Assembly (NCBI GenBank): GCA_017395065.1
Contig: JAFPWH010000012.1
Span: 1 to 64,000 of the forward strand
DNA: 64,000 bases
From: Clostridia bacterium
GTDB lineage: Bacteria > Bacillota > Clostridia > Christensenellales > Aristaeellaceae
Direction: 5' to 3'
In this document: one piece after another, positions 42,275 to 51,411 of the stretch
Layout: each line of letters opens with the position of its first letter
Position numbering within the stretch: the first letter of the stretch is position 1
Translations under genes and position numbers: made by a program
The notes under the pieces: model-generated
The model's database searches: none
What the model saw: the letters and a program-made list of their open reading frames with translations, nothing else
What the model was told of the DNA's origin: nothing

Positions 42275-44863
42275 ATGGATATCGAAGCGCGTATAAGCGA
42301 GCTCATGGCAAAAATGACGCTGGAGGAAATGATCCTTCAGACCGACCAGTACTTCAGCCCCGATTTCTGCATAAGAGACGAAAGCGGGCAGGTCGAGCGC
42401 GTGGACCTGGACAAGCTGGACAGCCTGCTCAAGGGCAACAGCGTCGGCAGCATCCAGGCGCGCGGGCTCACCCCGGCGCAGGTCAACGAGATACAGCGCT
42501 ACGCCGTCGAGCGCACACGCCTTGGCATTCCGTTTCTGATGAGCGAGGAGGCCCTGCACGGGCTGTGCCACGCGAAGGCCACGTCCTTTCCGCAGCAGAT
42601 CGGCCTCGCCGCAACTTTCGACCCCGCCCTCGGCTACCGCATGGGAAGGGCCATCGGCACGGAGGCGCGCGCGATGGGCATCCACGAGACCTACAGCCCC
42701 GTGATGGACCTGATCCGCGACCCGCGCTACGGAAGGACCGAGGAGACCTACGGCGAAGACACGTTCCTTGGCAGCGAATTTGCCCGCGAGACGGTCAGGG
42801 GCATGCAGGGAGATAAGCTGAGCGACCCCGACGCGATCGCCGCCGAACCCAAGCACTACGCGGCCTACGGCTCTCCCGTGGGCGGGCTGAACTGCGCGCC
42901 CTGCTCGATGGGCCGAAGGGAGGTCTTCTCCGACGCGCTGCCGATCTTCGAGGCCGCCTTCAAGGAGGCGGGCGTGACCGACGCGATGTGCTCCTACAGC
43001 GCCGTCGACGGCATTCCCGTATCGGCCGACCATGAATTGCTGACCGACGTGCTCAGGGATACCTGGGGCATGAAGGGCTTCGTCCGCTCGGACCTCACGG
43101 CCGTCGCAAGGCTCTACGACAACCACTTTACCGCCGCCACCCGCAAGGAAGCCATGGCGCAGGGGCTGGAAGCGGGCGTCGATCTTCAGCTGTACGATTT
43201 CCCGCACGACGAATGGCAGACGGGCCTGAAGGAGCTCGTCCGGGAAGGGCGGCTGAGCAAAGAAACGATCGAGCAGGCGTGCCGCAGGGTGCTTCGCGTC
43301 AAGTTCATGCTGGGGCTGTTCGAAAACCCCTACGTAGACGAAAGCCGGAGCGAAAAGTACGTGCACTGCGAAGCGCACAGGGCTTTGGCCAAGGAGATCG
43401 CGCTGAGCAGCATGGTGCTGCTCAAAAACGACAGTAAATTCCTGCCCCTAAAGCGAGACGTCGGTACGATTGCGGTGCTGGGTCCCGGCGCGGGCAAAGC
43501 GATGCTGGGCGATTACATCGACCCCGCGCAAAGCGGCGTATCGATTCTTGACGGCATAAAGCAACTCGTCTCCGAAAACACAGAGGTGCTGTACGACGAG
43601 GGCTGCAAGTTCCTGGGCGACGCGGCGATCCCGTTCCCCGGCAAGGTACTTTATGACGAAAACGGGGAGCACGGCCTGACCGGCCGCTACTACAACGGGC
43701 GCGATTTCAGCGGCGAACCCATGCTGACGCGCACCGACCGCCGCATCGATTTCAACTGGATCATGAACAAGCCCTGCGACGAGGTGGACGCGTACTGCTT
43801 CAGCGTGCGCTGGACGGGCAAGCTCGTCCCGGACGAGAGCTTCAGCGGCTACATCGGCTTCAACACCCAGGACAGCATGCGCCTGTACGTGGACGGAGAG
43901 CTGATTCTGGACAGCTGGGGCGAAGACAAGGATTCCAACCGCACGGTCGCATTCGAATTCGTAAAGGGCAGGGAATACGGCCTCGTCATCGAGTTCACGA
44001 ACGACCGGCGCGGCGCGAAAGTCGTCTTCGGCTATACCCGCGACAGGGAAAACTTCGCGCGGGCCGTCGAGCTGGCAAAGCAGGCGGACGTCGCCGTCGT
44101 GTGTCTGGGAGACAGCCCCGATACCAGCGGCGAGAATTTCGACCGCGTGAGTCTGGACTTGCCGGGCAGGCAGAGCGAATTTCTGAAGGCCGTGTGCGAG
44201 ACCGGGACGCCCGTGGCGCTCGTTGTGCAGAGCGGCCGCCCCGTGTCCCTCGGAAAAGAGCTCAAGTGGGTGCCCGCCGTGCTCGAAGCGTGGTTCCCGG
44301 GCGAAATGGGCGGATACGCGGTCGCCGAGACGCTGTTCGGCTTAAACAATCCCTCCGGCAAGCTGCCCATCTCCTTCCCCAAGCACGTGGGGCAAATCCC
44401 CTGCCACTACACGAGGCGCCCCGGCGGCGGCAAGCGATACGTGGAAATGGACTGGCTGCCGCTGTACTCCTTCGGCTACGGCCTGAGCTACACGACGTTC
44501 GAATACGGAAACCTTTCCCTTTCGGGCGAAACAATCGCCGCGGGCGAAGAGCTTCGGGCTTCCTTCGACGTGACGAACACGGGAGATACGCAGGGCGCTG
44601 CGGTAGCGCAAGTGTACCTGCGCGACATGGTCTCCTCCACCGTAAAGCCCATGATGGCGCTGGCCGGGTTCGAAAAGCTCACGCTGAAGCCCGGCGAAAC
44701 GAGGTGTGTAAGCATCACGCTGCCGCCCAAGACCATGCGCACGCTGGGCAGGGACTTCGTTTGGCGCATCGAGGAAGGCGAATTCAGTGTGATCCTCGCC
44801 TATGACAGCGAGCATCCCATCGAGGAAAAGCGCTTTTTCGTGAAGGGGACGAAGGTATGCTGA
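42275..44863 (+). CDS. GH3 beta-glycosidase with a PA14 insert
   Basis: 862 residues. N-terminal GH3 barrel (about 1-330) with EEALHG, PVMDLIRDPRYGRTEETYGEDTFLGSEFA, AAEPKHYAAYG and the nucleophile Asp273 in GFVRSDLTAVARLYD. The alpha/beta sandwich (about 370-720) is interrupted near residues 467-590 by a PA14 domain (LTGRYYNGRDFSGEP, FSGYIGFNTQDSMRLYVDGELILDSW), which often tunes substrate recognition. A fibronectin III-like domain lies at the C-terminus (EELRASFDVTNTGDTQGAAVAQVYLRD). No signal peptide. Likely a beta-glucosidase or beta-xylosidase; activity cannot be settled from sequence. It overlaps the next gene by 7 bp. Confidence 0.93.
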   Translation: MDIEARISELMAKMTLEEMILQTDQYFSPDFCIRDESGQVERVDLDKLDSLLKGNSVGSIQARGLTPAQVNEIQRYAVERTRLGIPFLMSEEALHGLCHAKATSFPQQIGLAATFDPALGYRMGRAIGTEARAMGIHETYSPVMDLIRDPRYGRTEETYGEDTFLGSEFARETVRGMQGDKLSDPDAIAAEPKHYAAYGSPVGGLNCAPCSMGRREVFSDALPIFEAAFKEAGVTDAMCSYSAVDGIPVSADHELLTDVLRDTWGMKGFVRSDLTAVARLYDNHFTAATRKEAMAQGLEAGVDLQLYDFPHDEWQTGLKELVREGRLSKETIEQACRRVLRVKFMLGLFENPYVDESRSEKYVHCEAHRALAKEIALSSMVLLKNDSKFLPLKRDVGTIAVLGPGAGKAMLGDYIDPAQSGVSILDGIKQLVSENTEVLYDEGCKFLGDAAIPFPGKVLYDENGEHGLTGRYYNGRDFSGEPMLTRTDRRIDFNWIMNKPCDEVDAYCFSVRWTGKLVPDESFSGYIGFNTQDSMRLYVDGELILDSWGEDKDSNRTVAFEFVKGREYGLVIEFTNDRRGAKVVFGYTRDRENFARAVELAKQADVAVVCLGDSPDTSGENFDRVSLDLPGRQSEFLKAVCETGTPVALVVQSGRPVSLGKELKWVPAVLEAWFPGEMGGYAVAETLFGLNNPSGKLPISFPKHVGQIPCHYTRRPGGGKRYVEMDWLPLYSFGYGLSYTTFEYGNLSLSGETIAAGEELRASFDVTNTGDTQGAAVAQVYLRDMVSSTVKPMMALAGFEKLTLKPGETRCVSITLPPKTMRTLGRDFVWRIEEGEFSVILAYDSEHPIEEKRFFVKGTKVC

Positions 44864-45690
44864 ACGTACTGAATCTCCTGCTGCCCTTCGGGCTTTCGAC
44901 GCCGGTAAAGCTGCTGCACGCGGGCGACACGCATCTGGTATACGCCGACGAACGCGACGACGAGCGCAAGAACGTGCTCGCCGCAAAGCGCGCGCGGACG
45001 TTCCCGAACGCCGCAGAATATTTGGAAGAGATCGGTAAAATCGCCTCGGACGAAGGGCGCGTGATCGTGCATTCGGGCGATCTGATCGACTTTGTGAGCG
45101 TCAAAAATCTGGAGGCCGCAAAAGCCTTCACTAACGCGCACGATTGCTTTCTCGCCGCCGGAAATCACGAGTTCAGCCAGTACGTTGGCGAGGCGGTCGA
45201 GGACGAGGCCTATCGGAACCAAAGCCTCGCAAAAGTGCAGGCAGCGTTCAAAAATGACATCCGCATGGCCTCGAGGGAGGTGGGCGGCTTGCTGCTCGTC
45301 GCCCTCGACAACGGCTACTACCGCTTCGACGAAGCGCAGCTCAAGTTTCTGAAAAGCGAATGCGCGCGGGGGCTGCCGGTGATATTGATCCTGCACACGC
45401 CCCTGTATACCCCTTGGCTTCACGATTTCATGCTGAACGTGCGAAAAGCCGAATGCGGGTATCTGTGCGGAACGCCCGAAGGCGAGATGGGCGCCTATTC
45501 CCGCATGCGTTTCCTCCAACAGCTGCCGGACGAGACCACACTCGAAGCCTGCCGCTTTATCGACGAATGCCCCGCGATCCGCTGCCTTCTGACGGGCCAC
45601 ATCCACGTGGACGTCGCGTGTCCGCTCGGGAGCGGAAAAATGCAGTATTCGATCGGCCTGGATTCCGTCGCGAGGGTGACGGTGTATTGA
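44857..45690 (+). CDS. Calcineurin-like metallophosphoesterase, second in a glycosidase operon
   Basis: 277 residues starting at an ATG that overlaps the GH3 stop. Metal motifs: LHAGDTHLV, VIVHSGDLIDFV, AAGNHEFS, LILHTPLY and LTGHIHVDVA. The fold is that of small calcineurin-like phosphoesterases, with GHIH as the last motif. No signal peptide. It is unrelated in detail to the 341-residue enzyme at 25764, although both are coupled to a glycosidase gene. Substrate unknown. Confidence 0.87.
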   Translation: MLNVLNLLLPFGLSTPVKLLHAGDTHLVYADERDDERKNVLAAKRARTFPNAAEYLEEIGKIASDEGRVIVHSGDLIDFVSVKNLEAAKAFTNAHDCFLAAGNHEFSQYVGEAVEDEAYRNQSLAKVQAAFKNDIRMASREVGGLLLVALDNGYYRFDEAQLKFLKSECARGLPVILILHTPLYTPWLHDFMLNVRKAECGYLCGTPEGEMGAYSRMRFLQQLPDETTLEACRFIDECPAIRCLLTGHIHVDVACPLGSGKMQYSIGLDSVARVTVY

Positions 45691-45697
45691 AAAAGGT

Positions 45698-45732
45698 CTG
45701 CCGGCGCTCGCTTGGAACGCCGGCAGTTTTTT
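45698..45732. terminator. Terminator between the GH3 operon and the dihydropyrimidine-dehydrogenase-like gene
   Basis: CTGCCGGCG (45698-45706) pairs with CGCCGGCAG (45718-45726), followed by six T (45727-45732) on the plus strand. The hairpin lies between convergent genes. Confidence 0.88.
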
Positions 45733-45749
45733 GTATTCTCTTGCTCTTT

Positions 45750-47249
45750 TTATGCGTTGTCTGTCCGCTTGTTTCCGGGCGTGATGGCCTTTTGCGGGCA
45801 CACGAGCACGCACAGATGGCAGCCCACGCATTTTTTGCCGTCGATCAACGGCCGGCGGTCCTTGTCGGCACTGATGGCGCCGTGTCCCCCGTCGCGGCAG
45901 GAGATCACGCAGCGAAGACAGCCGATGCATCTTTGCGGATTGACGCGCGGGTAGACGACGCTGCTCCTGTCCAGCGCGTCGGCGGTGGGAATGAGCGAGG
46001 CAAGCCCGAGCCCTACGGCCTGCTTTACGTTTTCAAAGCCCTTTTCCTTGAGGTAGAGCTTAAGGCCGCTCTTTAAGTCGTCGATGATCCTGTAGCCGTA
46101 CTGCATGACCGCCGTGGCCACCTGCAGCGATTCCGCGCCCAGGAGGATGAATTCGAGCGCGTCCTGCCAGGTCTCTATGCCGCCCATGCCCGAAAGGTGC
46201 ATGTGCTTTACGGTCTCGTTCTGTTTAAGCTCCGCCACGAAGCGCAGGGCGATGGGCTTTACCGCGTTTCCGCTGTAGCCGCCCACCGCGCCCATGCCCT
46301 TGACGGAAGGCGCGGACGTGTAGGTGTGGGGATTTACGTTCATTACGGATTTGATCGTATTGATGGCCGAAATGCCGTCAGCGCCGCCGCGCAGCGCCGC
46401 CTCCGCCGCGGAGCTCATGTTCTCGACGTTCGGCGTGAGCTTGGCAAGCAGCGGAAGCGAACACGCGCTGCGGGCCGCCCTCGTGCAGCTTTCCACGAGC
46501 GCGGGATTCTGGCCGATATCGGAGCCAAAGCCGCTTCCCATGTTGGGGCAGGAGAAATTGAGCTCGATCGCGTCGGCGCCGTTCTGCTCGCAAAGGCGCG
46601 CGAGCATCGCCCATTCCTCTTCGTTGCGGCCCATGATCGAGGCCAGAATGAATTTCGTGGGATACGCCTGCTTCAGGCGCCGGAAGACCTCCATGTTTTC
46701 GACCACGCTGTGGTCGCTCAGCTGCTCTATGTTTTTAAAGCCGATGATGCTGCCGCCCTCGCCGCTGATGGCGGCGTAGCGCGGCGAAGCCTCGCGCACG
46801 TCGAAGGTGCAGATGGTCTTGAAGCTCACGCCCGCCCAGCCCGCTTCGAATGCCTCCGCGCACATTTCGTAGGTGCTGCCGACCACGGACGAGGCCAGCA
46901 AAAACGGATTTTCGAGCTTGATGCCGCAAATGTCGCAGCTGAGCAGCTCGTCGCTGTCGTCCGCCGCGGTCTCGGTTTCGGGCCGCACCTGATAGTAAAG
47001 GCGGTTGATCAGGTCGCGCACAGGGACCTCGCCCGGGCGCACGCACTGTTTTTCACAGGGGGCGGCACAGTTTATGCAGGGATTCGTCTCCTCCAGGCGG
47101 CTGACGGCGGCCTGCTCGTTCAAAAACCAGATGCTGCGCAACAGCGAAGCGGGCTTCATTTGCTCGCACGCCGCGTCGCAGGGCGCCTCGTGGCAAAGCG
47201 CGCAGCGTATCATGTCCGCGCGGGTTATAAAGGGCTGTGTGCGTATCAT
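45750..47249 (-). CDS. Dihydropyrimidine dehydrogenase-like FMN/iron-sulfur protein lacking FAD and NADPH domains
   Basis: 499 residues from MIRTQPFITRADMIRC, with AAAGGAG before the start. The first about 105 residues hold Cys clusters (CALCHEAPCDAACE, NPCINCAAPCEKQC), like the N-terminal iron-sulfur domain of PreT and DPD. The middle is an FMN TIM barrel similar to PreA and dihydroorotate dehydrogenase, with NFSCPNMG (Cys234, the expected active-site Cys). The C-terminus has two 4Fe-4S motifs, CIGCLRCVISC and CVGCHLCVLVC. So it joins DPD domains I, IV and V, without the FAD and NADPH domains II and III. It may reduce a pyrimidine or related ring with electrons from ferredoxin. Confidence 0.8.
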   Translation of the reverse strand: MIRTQPFITRADMIRCALCHEAPCDAACEQMKPASLLRSIWFLNEQAAVSRLEETNPCINCAAPCEKQCVRPGEVPVRDLINRLYYQVRPETETAADDSDELLSCDICGIKLENPFLLASSVVGSTYEMCAEAFEAGWAGVSFKTICTFDVREASPRYAAISGEGGSIIGFKNIEQLSDHSVVENMEVFRRLKQAYPTKFILASIMGRNEEEWAMLARLCEQNGADAIELNFSCPNMGSGFGSDIGQNPALVESCTRAARSACSLPLLAKLTPNVENMSSAAEAALRGGADGISAINTIKSVMNVNPHTYTSAPSVKGMGAVGGYSGNAVKPIALRFVAELKQNETVKHMHLSGMGGIETWQDALEFILLGAESLQVATAVMQYGYRIIDDLKSGLKLYLKEKGFENVKQAVGLGLASLIPTADALDRSSVVYPRVNPQRCIGCLRCVISCRDGGHGAISADKDRRPLIDGKKCVGCHLCVLVCPQKAITPGNKRTDNA

Positions 47250-47278
47250 GCTCGACGCTCCTTTCAAATCACGCATCA

Positions 47279-47307
47279 ATTATACCTGCATCGGCCCTTT
47301 TCGTCAA
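47279..47307 (-). promoter_or_regulatory. Promoter of the dihydropyrimidine-dehydrogenase-like gene
   Basis: On the minus strand TTGACG (47302-47307), a 17-bp spacer, then TATAAT (47279-47284), 30 bp before the start. Confidence 0.8.
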
Positions 47308-47377
47308 GTAAAAAACGTCCCGCGGACCTTTTGTGCGAATTGAACCGATCCGTTCCCTGTTTTTTACGCGCGGCGCG

Positions 47378-47406
47378 TTGACAAAGCCCCGCGCGCGGCG
47401 CATAAT
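47378..47406 (+). promoter_or_regulatory. Promoter of the P-type ATPase
   Basis: TTGACA (47378-47383), a 17-bp spacer and CATAAT (47401-47406), 37 bp before the TTG start. Confidence 0.75.
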
Positions 47407-47443
47407 GCAGCGTGTGAATAATCGTGCATACGGGAGGCAGACT

Positions 47444-49819
47444 TTGGACAAGGAACGCATAGAGCTGAAGATCCCCGTGGATTTCCCCGCGGATTTCAAG
47501 GCGACGCCCGAGGGCGGACTGACAGACGAGCAGGTAAAACAGCTCAGCGAAAGCGGCCTGAGCAACCGCTCGAAGGCCGACGAGGGCAGGAGCATACCGC
47601 AGATCCTTTTCAAGAACTTCTTCACGTTTTTCAATATGCTCAACATCGCACTGGCGGTGTGCCTTCTGCTGGTCGGCTCGTACAAGAACATGCTCTTCAT
47701 GGGCGTGGTCATTTCCAATACGCTGATCAGCACCGTGCAGGAATTGCGGGCGAAGGAGACCATCAAAAAGCTCAAGATCGCCTCGGCCGACAGCGCGACG
47801 GTCCTGCGCGAAGGCCGCCAGAGGCAGGTCTCGCCGGACGAACTGGTCAAGGGCGACCTCGTGATATTGAAGCGCGGATGCCAGGTGCCCGCAGACGCCA
47901 TCGTGACGGAAGGGAAAGCCGCCCTCAACGAAGCGCTGATCACCGGGGAGAGCGTGTCCATCCCCAAAGCGCCGGGCGACTGGGTGCTCTCCGGCAGCTT
48001 CGTGAGCGAAGGCTCCCTCACCTGCCAGCTGGTGCACGTGGGCGACGAAAGCTACGTAAACCGCCTGACACGCGACGCTAAGCAGTTAAAGACCGCTAAA
48101 TCGCAGTTGATGAGCGATCTGGACAGGCTGCTGCACTACCTTACGATCATACTGGTGCCGCTGGGGCTCATACTGTTTTCCGGGGAGTACTGGCTAAGGC
48201 ACCTCTCCATCGACAGCGCGGTCAAGGACGCCGTCGCCTCCATGATCGGCATGATCCCGGAGGGGCTGATGCTCCTTACGAGCGTGGCCCTCGCCGTGGG
48301 CGTGGTGCGCCTGGGCAAAAAGGGCGCGCTGGTACAGCAGCTCTACGGCATCGAGACGCTGGCGCGCGCGGACGTGCTGTGTCTTGACAAGACCGGAACG
48401 CTCACGACGGGCGAGATGACGCTGAGCGAGATCATCCCCGCCGAATGCGAAAAAGACGAGGCCGAAAGGCAGCTGAGCCGCTATCTGGGCGCCTTCGGCG
48501 AAGAAAACGGCACGACGGCACTCGCCATCAGGCGGGCGATCGCCCCGGGTACAGAAGCGCCTGCGGCGGTGCTGCATTTTTCGAGCGAGCGCAAAAAATC
48601 CGCCGCGGCGTTTTCGGACGGAACGGTGCTGATCCTGGGCGCGCCCTCGTTCGTGCTGGGCAGCCGTTTCGCGGGAAAACTCAAACAGACCTGTGAAGAG
48701 CTCGCTTCCCAGGGAAAACGCGTGCTCGTGTTCTGTCTGGCCAAGGGCACTATCGGCGAAAACGGTCAGCTTCCCGAAGCCGAAAAGACGCTTTGCGTCC
48801 TCGTGCTCGAAGACACGCTGCGAAGGAGCGCCAAGCATACCCTTCGCTGGTTCAAAGAGCAAAGCGTGGACATCAAAATCATCTCCGGCGACGACCCGAT
48901 TACGGTGGCGGCGATCGGCAGGCGGCTGGATCTTTCCGGGGCAGACAAATACATCGACGTATCCCGGCTGAAGAGCGACGAAGAGGTAGCGAAGGCCGCG
49001 AACGATTACGTGGTCTTCGGCCGTGTGTCTCCCGAGAGAAAGCGCATACTCGTTCAGTCGATCAAGAGCGCAGGCCACCGCGTGGCCATGACCGGCGACG
49101 GCGTAAACGACATTCCGGCGCTCCGCGCGGCGGACTGCTCCATCTGCATGGCGGGCGGGACCGAAGCCACCAAGCACGCAAGCCAGTTGACCCTCGTCGC
49201 GTCGGACTTTACCGCGCTTCCCGCCATCGTCGCCGAGGGAAGGCGCGTCGTAAACAATGTGACCCGCGCCGCTTCGCTGTTTCTGGTCAAGACGCTGTAT
49301 TCCTTCCTGCTGAGCCTCGCAGTCAGCATTCTGATGCCGTTTATGGCCGTGACGTATCCGTTCGAACCGATCCAGCTTACGCTGATCAGTGGTCTTACCG
49401 TCGGCATCCCCTCGTTTTTCCTGTCACTCGAACCCAACAGGGACCCGATCCGCGGCGATTTCATACGCACGATCATCGCAAACGCGCTGCCCAGCGCGCT
49501 GGCGGTCACGTTCTGCGCGCTGACGGTCATGTTTTTGAAGAGCGAAAGCACCGTTTGCTCGACGCTCGCGACGCTCACCGCCGCCTGCATCGGCATTGCC
49601 ACACTCGTAAAGCTCTGCCTCCCGATGAACGCAAGGCGTGCGGTGCTCACGGTCGTGATGGCTTCCGCGCTCACGCTGGCGGTGCTTTTGTTCCCCTCGG
49701 TGTTTTCGATCGTGCGCCTCAGCGGAAATCAGCTCTGGCTGCTTCTGGGCCTCGGCGCGGGCGGCGCGCTGGTGATGACCGCCTTTACGTTCCTTATGAG
49801 GAAAATCAAAAAGGCGTAG
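47444..49819 (+). CDS. P-type cation ATPase, CtpE-like
   Basis: 791 residues from TTG 47444 (GGGAGG 6 nt upstream; an in-frame ATG at 47333 would lie before the promoter). The order is: N-terminal cytoplasmic part, helices from about residue 60, actuator loop with EALITGESV, core helix with IGMIPEGLMLLTSVALAVGVVRL, phosphorylation motif DKTGTLTTG (Asp315), SGDDPITVAAIG and TGDGVNDIPAL, then about six C-terminal helices. The IPEGL helix motif and size are like mycobacterial CtpE, a Ca2+-transporting ATPase, rather than copper or zinc pumps. No CPC motif or metal-binding domain is seen. A divalent cation role is likely but the ion is not proven. Confidence 0.93.
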   Translation: MDKERIELKIPVDFPADFKATPEGGLTDEQVKQLSESGLSNRSKADEGRSIPQILFKNFFTFFNMLNIALAVCLLLVGSYKNMLFMGVVISNTLISTVQELRAKETIKKLKIASADSATVLREGRQRQVSPDELVKGDLVILKRGCQVPADAIVTEGKAALNEALITGESVSIPKAPGDWVLSGSFVSEGSLTCQLVHVGDESYVNRLTRDAKQLKTAKSQLMSDLDRLLHYLTIILVPLGLILFSGEYWLRHLSIDSAVKDAVASMIGMIPEGLMLLTSVALAVGVVRLGKKGALVQQLYGIETLARADVLCLDKTGTLTTGEMTLSEIIPAECEKDEAERQLSRYLGAFGEENGTTALAIRRAIAPGTEAPAAVLHFSSERKKSAAAFSDGTVLILGAPSFVLGSRFAGKLKQTCEELASQGKRVLVFCLAKGTIGENGQLPEAEKTLCVLVLEDTLRRSAKHTLRWFKEQSVDIKIISGDDPITVAAIGRRLDLSGADKYIDVSRLKSDEEVAKAANDYVVFGRVSPERKRILVQSIKSAGHRVAMTGDGVNDIPALRAADCSICMAGGTEATKHASQLTLVASDFTALPAIVAEGRRVVNNVTRAASLFLVKTLYSFLLSLAVSILMPFMAVTYPFEPIQLTLISGLTVGIPSFFLSLEPNRDPIRGDFIRTIIANALPSALAVTFCALTVMFLKSESTVCSTLATLTAACIGIATLVKLCLPMNARRAVLTVVMASALTLAVLLFPSVFSIVRLSGNQLWLLLGLGAGGALVMTAFTFLMRKIKKA

Positions 49820-49860
49820 ACGCTTTTCGGGCCGAAGGCCAAAACGTTACAGTCAAAGCA

Positions 49861-49898
49861 AAACCGCGCGGCCGGAAATCGGGCAGCGCGGTTTTGTT
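49861..49898. terminator. Terminator between the P-type ATPase and GH51
   Basis: AAACCGCGC (49861-49869) and GCGCGGTTT (49886-49894) are perfect 9-bp arms with an A-run on one side and a T-rich tail on the other, so it may act in both directions. Confidence 0.8.
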
Positions 49899-49911
49899 TG
49901 CTATAGCTGCG

Positions 49912-51381
49912 TCATCCTTCTTCGATCTCGAAGGCGGCGACGGAGCAGGCGGGCAGGCGGACAGAGAGCTTTCCGTCCTTTACGTCATAATCCGCGAAAT
50001 CCGTGACGCAGACGGAGGTCGCGTCAAAGTCGTTGTACGCGTTCATGGCGCCGTGCAGGATCTTTGCCGAAGCTTTTGCGATGTTCAGTCCCTCGACGCT
50101 TACGGTCCTTAATGAATCGCAGTCGAGGTTTGAGAGCGTGAGGTTGATCCTGCCGTCCTTTTCGGAGGCCGAGGCGCTCACGGCCTTTACGCCGCAGCCC
50201 GCTTCCCCGACCGTATCGGCGATCACGCAGGATTCGATCTGCCTTGCGCCCTGATGGGCCTTGTAGAGGTCGAAGGCGTGATAGGTCGGCGTGAGCAGCA
50301 TTTTTGCGCCCTTCGTCAGGATCATCGCCTGCAGCACGTTGACCATCTGCGCGATGTTGGCCATCTTCACCCGGTCACAGTGGGAAATGAAGATGTCGAA
50401 ATTGAGCGCCGCGACCAGCGCGTCGCGCATCGTGTTTTGCTGATACAGGAAGCCGGGGTTCGTGCCGGGTTCCACATCGGTCCATACGCCCCACTCGTCC
50501 ACCATGAGCCCCTTTTGCTTTTTGGGGTCGTACCTGTCCATGATGGCGGAGTGCTTCGTGATCAGTTCCTCCATGTACAGCGCCCTTGAAAGCGTTCCGT
50601 AGTATTCGTCTTTGCCGAAATCCGTGGCGCTGCCCTTGCTCTGCCATGAGCCCGTGGGGATGGTGTAATAGTGAAGGCTTATGCCCTCGAACATGAAAGC
50701 GGCCTCGCGCATGAGCACTTCCATCCAGCGATAGTCGTCGGCGGACGGGCCGCAGGCGATCCTGCAGATGGGTTTATCGGTGAAGTTGCGGCAGAAGGTC
50801 GCGTAGCGGCGGTATACGTCCGCGTAGTATTCCGCCCGCATGCTTCCGCCGCCGCCCCAGTTCTCGTTGCCGACGCCCCAGAATTTTACGCGCCAGGGCT
50901 CGTCCCGGCCGTTCAGACGGCGCTTTTGCGCGACGGAGGAATCGGACGGGCTGTTGACGTACTCGATCCATTCGGCCAGTTCGCGCACGGTGCCGCTGCC
51001 TACGTTTCCGCAGATGTAGGGTTCGCAGCCGATCAGTTCGCACAGCTCCAGGAATTCGTGCGTGCCGAAGGAATTGTCCTCGACCACGCCGCCCCAGTTG
51101 TTGTTGACCATGCGCTTGCGGTTCTGCTTCGGGCCGATGCCGTCTTCCCAGTGGTATTCGTCCGCAAAGCACCCGCCCGGCCAGCGCAGGACCGGCACCT
51201 TGATGTGCTTAAGCGCGTTTACGACGTCGTTTCGTATGCCGTGCGTGTTGGGGATCGGACTGTTCTCGCCCACGAAAATGCCTTCGTAGATGCAGTGGCC
51301 CAGATGCTCCGAAAACTGGCCGAAGATGTTTTTGTCTATCGTTCCCTTTGAAACGAACCTGTTGAGCAGTACGCGTTCCAT
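49912..51381 (-). CDS. GH51 alpha-L-arabinofuranosidase
   Basis: 489 residues from [28 protein letters not shown], with AAAGGAG before the ATG at 51381. GH51 features: [19 protein letters not shown], the acid/base Glu173 in [13 protein letters not shown], and the nucleophile Glu296 in [10 protein letters not shown]-terminal jelly-roll follows. Intracellular, since no signal peptide is present. It releases arabinose from arabinan or arabinoxylan oligosaccharides. It lies 30 bp downstream of metK with no terminator visible between them, so it may be read from the SAM-riboswitch-controlled promoter. It pairs logically with the GH10 xylanase and GH3 enzyme. Confidence 0.96.
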   Translation of the reverse strand: MERVLLNRFVSKGTIDKNIFGQFSEHLGHCIYEGIFVGENSPIPNTHGIRNDVVNALKHIKVPVLRWPGGCFADEYHWEDGIGPKQNRKRMVNNNWGGVVEDNSFGTHEFLELCELIGCEPYICGNVGSGTVRELAEWIEYVNSPSDSSVAQKRRLNGRDEPWRVKFWGVGNENWGGGGSMRAEYYADVYRRYATFCRNFTDKPICRIACGPSADDYRWMEVLMREAAFMFEGISLHYYTIPTGSWQSKGSATDFGKDEYYGTLSRALYMEELITKHSAIMDRYDPKKQKGLMVDEWGVWTDVEPGTNPGFLYQQNTMRDALVAALNFDIFISHCDRVKMANIAQMVNVLQAMILTKGAKMLLTPTYHAFDLYKAHQGARQIESCVIADTVGEAGCGVKAVSASASEKDGRINLTLSNLDCDSLRTVSVEGLNIAKASAKILHGAMNAYNDFDATSVCVTDFADYDVKDGKLSVRLPACSVAAFEIEEG

Positions 51382-51411
51382 TTTATGCTCCTTTCGGGTC
51401 AAGGCAGGCGT

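Noticed and set aside
40493-43378. Minus-strand open frame of 961 codons opposite binding protein 3 and GH3
   Set aside because: It is rich in Val/Gly/Asp/His runs typical of antisense to GC3-rich genes and covers a terminator and promoter on the other strand.
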